A DNA stretch of 64,000 nt, taken from positions 1 through 64,000 of the forward strand of contig SWDT01000098.1 of NCBI GenBank assembly GCA_009193035.1, written 5' to 3'. The notes under the pieces were generated by a model. It did not search any database. It was not told where the DNA came from and worked only from the letters and a program-made list of their open reading frames with translations. The stretch's first letter is position 1, and each line of letters begins with the position of its first letter. Both the position numbers and the translations under genes were made by a program. This DNA is from Halicephalobus mephisto (taxonomy: Eukaryota; Nematoda; Chromadorea; Rhabditida; Panagrolaimidae). Below, piece after piece: positions 10,739 to 21,562 of this stretch.

Positions 10739-13700
10739 ATGTTACCCCAGCCGGTCCCTCCGGTCCCTTATCCTCCTGGGGCCAGTAGGCCGACCTCCGT
10801 TGCCAGCTCCATCGTTTCTCCCCCTCCTCCGCTCAACTCCGGATCAACCATCCTCTCAAAAGTTCTCGAGCAAAGAAAGGTCCAATGTGCAGATCAGCTA
10901 TTTTCCGTCTCTGATTACGAAATCATCACAGAATTGGTAATTTAAATTCACAACCATCATTTAACTCAAAATTAATTTTCAGCATTCTTCGTTGGCCTTA
11001 ATCAAGCACATTTTCAACGATCCTTATTATGTCGACAACGCCAACGATCAAAGCGTTGTTGAACTCGCGCTTTCGCGAATCACTTCGGCTATTCGGGAGT
11101 CCTGCTGCATTGAGACTTATGCTCCGGCATTAGTCGATGTCTTGGATTCATGTCTGCTCCACAGGATGTACATTGTCGCCGGCAACGGTCAAGTTAAAGA
11201 TTCTCCTCATTGCAGAATCGCTTCCGAGATTCTCAGCAGTCTATTCTTGGTTCGTCAATTTCCGATTGAGAGTTTCGTTTCATTGTTGAGTTCAAATAAT
11301 TTCAGTACCACAGCAAGAAGTCAGTCATGACGGTGGCTATTCCCGTGGCTATCAAAGCTCTGAGTTGTTCAAATGCAGAATTGGTCCGATCAACCACTAG
11401 CTACATTTCTCTCGCAGCCATCCACAATGGCCGTCTCGTGGCTCAATATGCAATCCAGCTAATCTCCAACATCATTAATGGGAATTACCCTCTAGTTCGG
11501 GTACTTCCTCAGATTTACCAAGAGAACAGAGAGCCTTTCCACGCCTATCTCTCTCCTTTGTTCAAATTATTAGAATTGCCAAATACAGACACCTCAGAAA
11601 AGCTTTCTCTCCTCCAACTGGCATCCATGATTGCAAACAACAAACCGAATTTGATTATCCCTCATCTGAATGAGTTTGAGGAGTTTCTGCAATCTCCAAC
11701 AACCTGTGCTGCTGTTCTTCACATTTACCTCTCTTTAATCTCCATGGGCCAAGTCAACTCTCTAGTTTCCCAATTGCTTCCTCTGAAAAGAGCGATCCGA
11801 CACAATTCCCCAAGTCAGAATACTTTGGCTACAATGTCCAAAGTTATCGGACAAATTGGAAGGACTAGCCCAAATATGGCAGCCTTAGCTATTCCGGACT
11901 TGATCGAACTCTGCAACAAGTCCGGCACACAGAATTTGCCAGTTCTTCTAAAGGAAATTGAAGCAGTTGCAGAAGTCTATCCTCAGAGTGTCCAGCACCA
12001 TCTGGAAATTATCAAAGAACTAAGTGAACGCCAAGGATTCAATTTTTCCGCCTACAAACGAATACGAGCTCTTTCTGGAGAAGATAAGAAAAAGTCTAAT
12101 GGAAAAATCAATGATCCTGGATCAATTGAGGAAATCCTCTCCTGTTCAGGGAAAACTTCAAGAACGAAATCCGCTTTTCTCGATTCTGTGGAATCTCTTC
12201 AGTCAAAGAGATCCTCCAGAATTCTCCCAAATGACCCAACTCCTAACATCGGCCCTACAACAATTTTCAACATCAATGAAAGCAACACGTATGCCGTACC
12301 CCCGAAAGGCGTTCAAGAGTTTGACAAGAATACAGCCAGTTTTTGCAAGATGAGATCAAATGGATCTCTGGGAAATGCCGTGATCCCAAACTTCAAAAAG
12401 GAGGTAAAAAAGGAGGAAGGCGGGAAATCTGAAAACTTAATTTCCCCAACAAGTTATCAACTGGCATTGCTTTCGACTCCGATAACTATAGGAAAAGATG
12501 GCCGAGTCCGTCCAACGTCTCATTCTAGAAGTCGTCCACTTTCAAGTGCCTTGATCACAGAAAAGGACTCAACATTTGTCCATCCAGGCTATGAAACGAC
12601 TTTTCCTGTGGCCAATGCGAGTCCAATAACGACTACAGCCTCAAATCTGAACGTCAATAGCAACTCCAAGTTGCCACCGAAAGCCCAAAGGTCCTCAAAT
12701 TCACTTTCTACTGTGGCCAAAAAAGAAAATCGAATCCAATCATCCGAAACAGTTGGTCGTCTTTCTCGGGCTTCATCCGCAAGGGAGGATTTCGAAAGAG
12801 GAGATGTAGTCAAGCAATTTGTTGGGAACAGAAGGTCCAAAATCCGTCGATACATCGCCGAAATAACTTCCAAGTACCCGATTCCTCTTAAATGCACGAT
12901 TGAAGGGACAAAGAGCTCCAAAGCCCGGATGAGAATTCACTTTATTTGTCAGGCTAGAGAACACCAGTATTGTCTTCACTGCAATAATGAGAGTCTTTTT
13001 GCCTTCAAAACGCATATTCCAGCTGTTTGGATCCATCTAATGTTCTTACAGGTATTTATTTCTAGATTATAACACTGTAGAGGGTCACAAAAAGTAAACA
13101 AGAGTATTTTCAGTCAGAGGTGACTAGTATCGAATCCAACAACAAAGTCCTTGACCAAGAATCTGAGGAATTCAAAACTCTTGCTCATTGCTGGGAGTGC
13201 TTGCCAAAAGATCTGATCAAAGGAAGAGAGTTTGTGACTCTGGTGACATCAGCCTTCCCTTCAGCAAAAGAGCAAAATCTCATGTTGAAAGAGCTACAAG
13301 AAGCGAGATACTTTGACTCTTTCAGCTTCAACGCCCAGAACCAAAAATGGACTTGCTTCGCTTGTGCTCATCCCGAGAAAGTAAAGTAAGTGCAGACTTC
13401 AAAAACAATAATTACTATCTCGTTTGCAGGTCTCTTATTAAATCTGGGAATTCCAACAGACCATTGCTGGAAGGTCAACTTCAAGAAAAACGAGGAAAAT
13501 GGAAATTCCTTCGTCGATGGCATACAAAATACTTCACTCTCTCTTCTGCGGCTCTGACTTGCACTGACAATACTTATGATGCCATCCAATCATTGACAGA
13601 CAAGATGATGTCTCCCTCCATTGATCTAAAAAAGATCCGATCGATCAAGTCCCTCAGCAAGGGGAAGCAATCGAGGAAATCTCTTCCTAAAGCCTTTGAA

Positions 13701-13820
13701 ATCTTCACGGAGGACCAGAAGAGCTACGTTCTCAAGGCTAGTGACAGGTCCAAGGCAGAAGAGTGGTTCCAATCTCTTCAGATCGCCGTGGCCAAGGCTC
13801 AAAGAGACAGGAAAAAATGA
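10739..13820 (+). CDS. VEPH1/melt: Melted/VEPH1-family protein (armadillo-like repeats plus PH domain)
   Basis: Five exons (10739-10936, 10983-11249, 11306-13051, 13114-13385, 13430-13820) join in phase to 957 residues. After a proline-rich N-terminus, residues ~67-330 match the helical-repeat region of Melted/VEPH1, including the family hallmark [20 protein letters not shown] and the AIPVAIKAL helix. A low-complexity Ser/Thr/Lys-rich linker follows. A C-terminal pleckstrin-homology domain fills about residues 838-950, starting [19 protein letters not shown] and ending in the tryptophan-bearing helix [15 protein letters not shown]. In flies Melted is a membrane-recruited adaptor that binds phosphoinositides and tunes insulin/TOR-FoxO and Hippo signalling; that role here is inferred from family. 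The acceptor at 10712 supports this start, though in-frame sequence continues upstream. Confidence 0.87.
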
Positions 13821-14184
13821 TCTTTATTAGTTGTCATTCACCTATTTCCCAGTCGACCAGATGCTTACTTTATTGAACTTATCACTTCCGGTTCTTTCGC
13901 TTTAAAATGTATGAGATAAATATCTTGTTGTTTCGCAAAAAATTGAAAGAGCTGACCGAGGTTAGTCGAATCCCCAGAGACCAGATCAAAAATTACATAT
14001 AGTCTAAATTGCTCTTTGATCTCCCTTTCAAGGGTCTCCCAAGTCGTAATTTATTATCTGCCAATGTTTCCTAAAGCTGAGTTAATCTCCAACCAATGCC
14101 CCAGATAGTATTTGATGGGGTATAAGAAGGACCAAGATCAGCACTGGTCCATCATTCAGGTTCCTACTTCCTCCAAAAATAAAA
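13821..14184. other. Intergenic stretch with the promoter of the next gene
   Basis: 364 bp between the Melted-like gene and the secreted cysteine-rich gene. Apart from the TATA box at 14121 I see no other feature. Confidence 0.45.
14121..14126 (+). promoter_or_regulatory. TATA box of the secreted cysteine-rich gene
   Basis: TATAAG in the context GGGGTATAAGAAGG lies 64 bp upstream of ATG 14185. That fits initiation near 14150, where TCATTCAG could act as an initiator. Confidence 0.5.
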
Positions 14185-15019
14185 ATGAAGCTTCTTATTC
14201 TCCTCACTATTACTGCTGTTGCTCTAGCTGGTTTTATTCCGAGAAAAAAGTTCCGTCCAGCTGTTCTCGGTTTTTCTACTACTGCTTCCACAACCACTGC
14301 TAAGTTCGATACAAATGTCACTCAGGTCACTACAACTCAAAAAACTGAACAAATTACTGAGGTTTGTAACTTCTAAGCCTCTCATTTAAATTACAAAAGC
14401 TAACCGTGTTAATTTCTAGTCTGTCCGTCGTTGTACTCTGGCTGAACTCGACGGCTGCAAACTCGAGGCTGCCAACGATTCCTTCATCGATGATTGCACC
14501 TCTTCCTGCAGATTCCATTTGGGGATGCTCCCGAAAGATAACGATAGTATCATGACTTGCTTCGGAGAGGCTACCAGAGAATCTGAGCTCTTGTTCGAAT
14601 GCCTGAACAGAGATGTGGATGGGCTTTTCACTGAAGAGGATGAAAACGTCACCATGATTAGAAGACCCGATTACACTCAGTTGGCTCACACACTCCGACT
14701 CGCTCAGAATGCTCCCAAGTTCGCTTCCCCCTTGGTCAAGAAGGCTCGATCTGCCTTTACTCAGTTCAGAGAGTACCAGAAATGCGTTACTACCTGCTTG
14801 AGAGACCAGACCGTTTCCTGCTTCGAGAGACAAGACTGCGGACTCAATCTCCCTGAATCTCAACACATTGCTACCATCTTCCAATCATGCCGTACTTACA
14901 AAGCCTACGTTTACGAATCCGCTCGCAACACTTGCCGATGCCTCGCTTTCCAGTACAAAATCAAGGATCTCGTCGGGGCCTGTGCTTTCATGGGGCCTGT
15001 CCAAATGAGAATGATTTGA
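14185..15019 (+). CDS. Secreted cysteine-rich protein, 258 residues
   Basis: Two exons (14185-14361 and 14420-15019) join in phase through a 58-bp GT-AG intron. The N-terminus MKLLILLTITAVALAG is a classic signal peptide. It is followed by a short Thr-rich spacer and a mature domain with 14 cysteines, including CTSSC, CVTTC and CRC spacings. The even number and paired spacing suggest seven disulfides in an extracellular protein. The layout recalls cysteine-rich secreted domains that are common and lineage-expanded in nematodes, but I do not recognise the exact family. A TATA box precedes it and an AATAAA polyadenylation signal follows at 15102. Codon usage is stronger (more C-ending) than in neighbouring intergenic DNA, consistent with high expression. 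Confidence 0.83.
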
Positions 15020-16326
15020 ATTTTGAATTCTCTTTGGCTGGCGTTGCTTTCAAATGACTCAGTCCAAGTGAATGTTTTGAAATACCGATTGTTGTCAATC
15101 AAATAAACTGAAAAATGCGAAATTTAACGCACTTCCCGATTCATATTTTCTCTTCCTCTTGTTTTGATGCTCTAAATCTCCCAAATGCAGAACAGATTTT
15201 CTTTTATGAATAGCGGTTTCCGGAACATTAATGGTTTAAGATTAAAAACAGAACCGTCCAGTAGTTTTTCTTGTTGACTACCTCGATTACGAGTAATTCA
15301 GTCCCAAGCCTTCCCTTTTAGTAAAGGGAAAATTCCAAAAGTAGATAAAATAACGTGCGCGACAAACGCTCTCATTTTAATCTTTATCTGCGTCATCATT
15401 GGACACAAAAAAGCCGCTTAGCTAACTAAAAAAGCCCTGAACTGACTCTGTTCCAAGCAACTATCGTATGCCGCAAGTTCTGTAGCTCTCCCCAGAAGCC
15501 CCAAGCCATCAAGAAAACAAATGCAAAGGAGAGTGTCACTTCCGCTCGAAAGCGGCGCGTCTCAACTTTTCAAAAAGAGTACAGTGTAGGTCGTAAAATG
15601 ATGTTTGATCCGATCTTGCTGTTTTCCAGTCTTTTATATGAAATAACACACCTTTATCTTCTCTATTTCTATACGAGCTGTAAACAAATTGATTTATATT
15701 ATTTCTTTTCAAACTAGTTCAAAAATAATTGCATCTCTTGCATCATCAGCAGCATATTCCCTCAAGACCATCCTTTTAACAGGGTATCCCAGTAGAATGC
15801 CGGCAAACCATGTAGATTAACAATAATTATCGCCAGGACTTGTGCAACCCAATTTGTTCTGCTTAGCGACCATTTGTTTTTTCTGTAATTCGATCGTGCC
15901 TACGTGCAAAATCAGGAATTCACGGAATGGTTCTCTAATTTATTCTCATCGTCTTTGCCTTTATCACGTATTATCTACAAAACCCTTGCAGAGTTGATCA
16001 TCATTAAAGTGCATAAAAGCGATCGGAGCGCTTGTCTAGGTCTCAGTCAGTTCCCTGATCAGAACTGTTCTCGTCTTTTGACTTTTTGTTCTGTTGATGT
16101 TTGGATCCATGCAGCTCTGGGTCACCTTTCGACAACATCTCTTGTTTTGTTAATGAAAATTCCTCCAACGACTCAAATCGATAAATCACAAGCTCTCTTC
16201 CGACTTATCAGTTTTATTAACGTCCAATGAGTGGCGCCTTAAAATTGGAGGTGCATTCCGGAAACTAGAGAAAACTATTGATTCATTGCTGACTCACTGA
16301 GGCAATGAAATGATCACTAAAAACCC

Positions 16327-16334
16327 TATATAAA
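16327..16334 (+). promoter_or_regulatory. TATA-like motif without an assigned gene
   Basis: TATATAAA sits in a locally GC-richer context, followed by the palindrome CGTCGACG and a pyrimidine-rich stretch. A core promoter is plausible, but no coding exon downstream could be linked to it. Confidence 0.3.
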
Positions 16335-18033
16335 CGTCGACGATCCTCCCCCTGCAACACTTATTCACGAAGCTAGTCCTGTTTGCTCCCTGCCTCCTTA
16401 TTCGATAAAGTTGGTCTCAAATTGAACAAATTTGATCTCGTCTATTTTACCCACAAAAAAGTAGCTTTAGTAAGTGTTCTTTTAAACCGGTTCATATAAA
16501 AAACCAAAGCCCTTCAAAAGTAAGTCCAGAATCCGTGCTTTAATTTCGCCAAAATTCTTTCTGCATCTGACTCTTAGAATCTCCAAATATTAGTTTTATG
16601 TTTTTAATCATTTCCACAAAAATTAAAGTAGGTAGCTGTAATTAGTGCAAAAGTACACGTAATTACAACAAAGTAATTGCTAAAATTAGGAAAGTTGACG
16701 TAGAAAATAAACAATTTCAACACAAGCGAGGAAAGTTCAGGGAGCAGGCAAATAGTTTTCTTGCTTTTTTCGCCGTGCAATATATGGATTTCTACTCATT
16801 TATCCGATTTTCTCGCTCCAAAGGAATATTTGCTAAAATGAAACACATATTCTGAATAAGAATCCGATAAACTACAAAACAGCCATACTCCATTTCAACA
16901 GCTAATTCAGTTAAAGTTACTTTGTAAATCCGCTGATGTAATACTCTGCATTGAATCTGTTTACTTTCTCAAATTTAAAGGTCAAATCGCCCTTTCCAGT
17001 TTCGCAATTTGCAATTTGTCAGAGACAAGGAATCTTTCGAACCGACTTTGGATATTTCGAAAGAGCGACGATCCAGACTATGAGTCATGCTCGTTCCTCC
17101 TCCGCTTGCGTCATTATTCCACCTACGCCCTCATTGCTGCTAGGATATTTGTCTTAATTCAACTTTTACATCAAATCAATGTTTATTTAATGGAATTCAA
17201 CCTCTTTAAACACCCTTCATGTTGTTCGTTTTTGGTTCTTCCAGATTGGGGATCAAAGATTACTAGACAGTCGAGTGTCCGAATGACACGTCATCGGAGC
17301 TTGCAATCGCTTCCTGTCGCTAGTTAGTCAAACAATCAATTCCTACCAAACTATGTATTTTATGTCCGACACTTATTTGGCCCCGATCATCTGCCAGTAT
17401 GATAGGTCCGGCAGTCGGGTGCCTGGAAGAGGGCGGGGCCGCGCAAAGCAACTTGAACCAATCATTCCTCGATTTTTCAACGAAATTGGTCACTGTTTAC
17501 GGGTAACTCTTATTTTTGCTCAAAAACACAGCCAGTGACCAGCCTTGTGGTGAAGACGGGAACACTCAGCTGATTTTGTTTTCCTCCAAATCGATTGCTC
17601 TTTCAAAATTCCTGTGATCAAGTTGACTGACGCCACCTCCCTGCGTCATTCGCTTTTCCGCTTTCTCGACATTTCGCTGTCTCTCGAGGGATTTCTTTTC
17701 AAAATTGGCAAATCTTTATCAGTTTTGAAACAACAAAAATCCCTAAATTTCATAATCCCATTTCTTGTCCTTATCTTTCCATTTTCGACTTATTTCCCCT
17801 AAAAACACAGCTCTTTATCACTATGAATTTTTTAATTCAAGATATGCTTTCGAAATTTCAATCAGACCATTACCACAGCTATCAATCAATGAGCTTTCTT
17901 CAAAAACCGAGGCTGAAGTTTCGAGAACAGCGGAGTTATTTCGAAATCGCTTTGTCATCGTTTTCTCTCTGATCATTCCGGAACCCATGTCGAAATTTGT
18001 CTAGTTATCATTCACTGCGCTATTGTCATCTAA

Positions 18034-18041
18034 TGACGTCA
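18034..18041. promoter_or_regulatory. CRE/ATF-type palindrome TGACGTCA
   Basis: A perfect 8-bp TGACGTCA palindrome, the consensus site of bZIP factors of the CREB/ATF class, about 680 bp upstream of the intact P450. Another perfect copy occurs at 46927-46934. Binding is not implied by sequence alone. Confidence 0.25.
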
Positions 18042-18721
18042 TTATTCATTGAACGAATACCAGCAAAATCGTTTTAGGTTTCCACCTGAAGTGCAAAGCC
18101 TAATTTGGTCATTACTCAAGAGCAATTTGCCGTGTTGACAACATTCACAAGGCTCAAATTTTTCCATTGTACTCACCAAGGTTTTCTGAGTTTATTTCGA
18201 TCTCAGAAACTTGGCAAGTACAACGGTGAATTGGGTTCTTGTCCGGATCCTGTTTGAATTCTCCCATCTGTATATTGAATTCTAGCATCTTCTGTCGGGC
18301 AGTTGAACACAAACTACACTTCTCTGCGACTACTATCGGAAAAACCAAAGTTTATGGTCTGAATGATGTGAGCAATTTGAAAGGATGTTACGGGAGATAT
18401 AATGTGGAATTTGTTCTGGAAATCGATAAATATAGGGTTATGAAATAGACTTATATTGTGGCTAATTTTGATTGAAACTGTTATGGAAAATAATTTACCA
18501 AAAGTCTATTTGTGAGTTTTTCATCTGCAATATATTACTATCATTTCCTTTACCAATGATTTTTTCCACCCAATTATCCTTTATTTCCACACTTCCATGT
18601 GTCTCTTGTGTGTTCCAACGTCAACCTGTGCTAAAGCTCTTGGTTCTGCAGTCCTCATTTTCTTTTTTTTCCGTAAATTGATTTAGTGCACAGTGTAGTG
18701 TTAAATTCACTTGTGTTCGCT

Positions 18722-20302
18722 ATGATTGAACTATTTCTTTTCCTCATCGGTCTTCTACTCTTTTACAACTATTATTGGAAAAGAAGGAACTTTCCTCCAG
18801 GTCCTCTCCCTCATCCGATCTTCGGGAACTTGTTTTCTATTGCGTCCCCAAGCCCGAAATACGAAGTTCTTTTGGATTGGTCGAAAAAGTACAATGGGAT
18901 ATTTACGTTCTGGGCAGGGGAGCTTCCAATGGTTGCCATTTGTGATTACAAGCTGATTCATTCAGCTTTTGTCAAGGACCACGCTGAAGCCCTCAGTGGG
19001 AGATATCAATTTGTTGAACATCTAAACGTCATTCGTGGCGGGATTCACGGAATTATTGAAGTCGATGGAGAAAAGTGGCGGGAACAACGAAGATTCACCC
19101 TCCAAGTCCTTCGAGATTTCGGATTTGGCAAGAATCTGATGCAAGAAAAGGTCAGGAATGCTTGAATTTACATTAATTACTATTTAAATTTTAGATTCTG
19201 GTAGAAGTTGGATCTCTCTTAAAAAAACTAGAGGAAGATGAAAAAGCTGGGATATGTGACATTATCCCGAGATTCGATGTCTGTATCGGATCCATCATCA
19301 ATAATCTCCTTTTTGGATACAGTTTTGAAGGTCCTAAGTTACAAGAATTTCTCAAATTGAAACAGGACATTCAAGAACTTTTCATCCATCTGAACAAACC
19401 CCCGAATATCCTCTATCTGAATTTTCCGTGGTTGAAGAATTTCTTATATTTCCAAAGATACTTTGAAAAAACAGTTCATCTCAATGGCAAGATTTTTGAT
19501 TTCCTCGAACAACAGATCAGAAAACACGAAAAGAATATCGACTTTGACTCTGAGACAACAGATGTTTGTGAGGCGTTCTTGAAAGAGATCCGACGTCAGG
19601 AAAAGATTCAAGGACCTCACAAAGATAACTATTCTTATGTCCAGCTCAAAAACATCTGTTTCGATCTGTGGATTGCTGGCATGGAGACAACAGCTACTAC
19701 GTGTCAGTTTGCTATTATCTACCTTCTGAATCATCCAGAAGTCATGAAGAAGGTTCAGGAAGAACTGGATACTGTAGTCGAGAATGATAGGTTTGTAACA
19801 ATGGATGATAAATCACAACTGCATTATCTCCAGGCCGTCATTAGTGAAGTTCAAAGAAACACTAATTTACTGCTCCTTAATTTATTACATAAGGCTCTTG
19901 ATGACGTTGTCGTCGACGGTCATTTGATTAAAAAGGGGACTGTTGTTACTCCTCAGATCAGCTGTGTTCTTTATGATGAAAAAGTCTGTAGTTTTTTAAA
20001 ATAGCATTTCCATCACCAAATTACAGATCTTCCCAGATCCCTTCACATTCAACCCAGATAGATTCATTGACTCTGATGGAACCTTCAAGCCGAGCGAATA
20101 TCTGGTTCCGTTCTCTGTTGGGAAACGAGCCTGTCTCGGAGAATCTCTGGCTAGAATGGAGCTCTTCCTCGTCATTGGCAATGTCTTGAAGCATTTTGAC
20201 TTTCATCCAGAAAAAGAAGGGATCCCTCCGTCAATGGAAAAGAAGTGGGGAATCACCGTCCAACCCGAAAAATTCAAAGTCAGAGTCCAAAAGCGTTTTT
20301 AG
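18722..20302 (+). CDS. Cytochrome P450 monooxygenase (intact member of the inverted pair)
   Basis: Exons 18722-19150, 19195-19983 and 20027-20302 join in phase through 44- and 43-bp introns to 497 residues, the normal P450 length. An N-terminal membrane anchor (LFLFLIGLLLFYNYYW) and proline hinge (NFPPGPLP) place it on the endoplasmic reticulum. The I-helix oxygen-activation motif AGMETT lies at ~304-309, the K-helix ExxR is EVQR, the PERF-like motif is FNPDRF, and the haem loop FSVGKRACLG has its thiolate ligand at Cys442. The architecture is that of nematode CYP2-like (CYP33/CYP35-type) enzymes, which oxidise xenobiotics or fatty acids; the substrate is unknown. An AATAAA lies at 20415. A broken inverted copy sits at 1502-3087. 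Confidence 0.92.
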
Positions 20303-21562
20303 CATTAAATGAACTGATGAGCAAGGATCTAGGTGTTATTTGCATGTGCTAGAATCAAGTATATTTTTTGTTCTATAATTTTTTATCGTTTCAAGATGAA
20401 ATGCATTCATGCTTAATAAATACTAGTTATTAACTGTATTGGTGTTTGAATACATTAACCAATTCATTCAGAATCATTCTAAGTACTAAAATATTAAATT
20501 TTGTTTTCATCAATCAGGTCATCTCCTACGGAATGATCTCTGATTCAAAATTCTTGAAATCAGTTACGTTTTTTATTGATTTTTTGTCATTTTGTACATT
20601 TTTAAATTTACAGTAAAGTTTAAGAAAATGATTCTGTCCAAAACCTTTACTAGTTTAGTATTTCGGTTATTTTCTTTTTGTTAGATACTACCGTTATTAT
20701 AATCTTTCATTTATTCCCTTGAGTTCTGCACTTGAATGGACAGGAAAATCTTTATGGGATGAACATTCCTAAGCATTGTTTGATTCTGTATTATTATGTT
20801 CGACTTTTTTTATATTATGATGAAATAATGTTTTTTAATCATAATTTTAATTTATTGAAAAATAAAAATAGTAAAAAAACTACTTATTCATTTTGGATTA
20901 CGTCCAATAATCTTACTTTTACAGTAGTATTTATTTTATTCTCGTTAATGATACCAAATGAATGAGGTGTCCAAGGTATTTCATTAAACATATTTTTGGT
21001 ATTTACGAATATTTATATCAGTAGCGGGAATTGTACTTTGTAAAAATAGAGATCCTTAAGGTGCAACAGACGTATAACTCTAATCCTTTACAGGTGACTT
21101 TGATGTATTTGTCATAGCCTAATTTGTTATTCTGAGAATAGCAGGTTTCATTTTTTATCCTACTTATATTTTATGACGTAAAAGTGGTCAGCACTCAAAG
21201 TATCATAATTCAACAACGACTTTGGCTTATGAAAATAGTTTTTGTATCCACGTAAGGGGAATTACCATCGATTATCTTCTTTCATTGGGATTTTCTTTAC
21301 TAATCTATGCATTAAATTTCGGCATTTTAAAATACATTAGTTTTATCTGCACAAATCGGATTCCATGTGTCCCTTTTGCTTCTATTACCGATTACTGTAT
21401 AGTAACATTCTTCATTATATCTTACAAAAAAGTTGTTGAAATTAATTAACGGGAAAGATTTAAAGAATTTCCTTCTTCTATTTACTGTGTATTATGCATG
21501 TCCCTCCTAAAGCGTAATAATGCACTTTTATACTCGTAAATTACAACCAATCTTTGAAAAAA
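20303..21562. other. AT-rich intergenic stretch between convergent genes
   Basis: About 1.26 kb between the P450 (plus) and the flippase (minus) 3' ends. It holds the P450 polyadenylation signal AATAAA at 20415. No other gene or repeat was recognised. Confidence 0.5.

Larger units (their letters stand above)
15020..18721. other. Long intergenic region between the cysteine-rich gene and the intact P450
   Basis: About 3.7 kb. Many open frames exist on the plus strand (for example 15904-16230, 17016-17327, 17614-18004), but none shows domain resemblance, convincing splice sites or a natural protein composition. Two regulatory-looking sites are listed separately: a TATA-like motif at 16327 and a CRE-type palindrome at 18034. 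The region might contain an unannotated transcript starting near 16360. Confidence 0.45.

Noticed and set aside
12589..13036. Long minus-strand open frames opposite the Melted-like gene
   Set aside because: They lie wholly across well-supported plus-strand exons and have no family resemblance; shadows of coding sequence.
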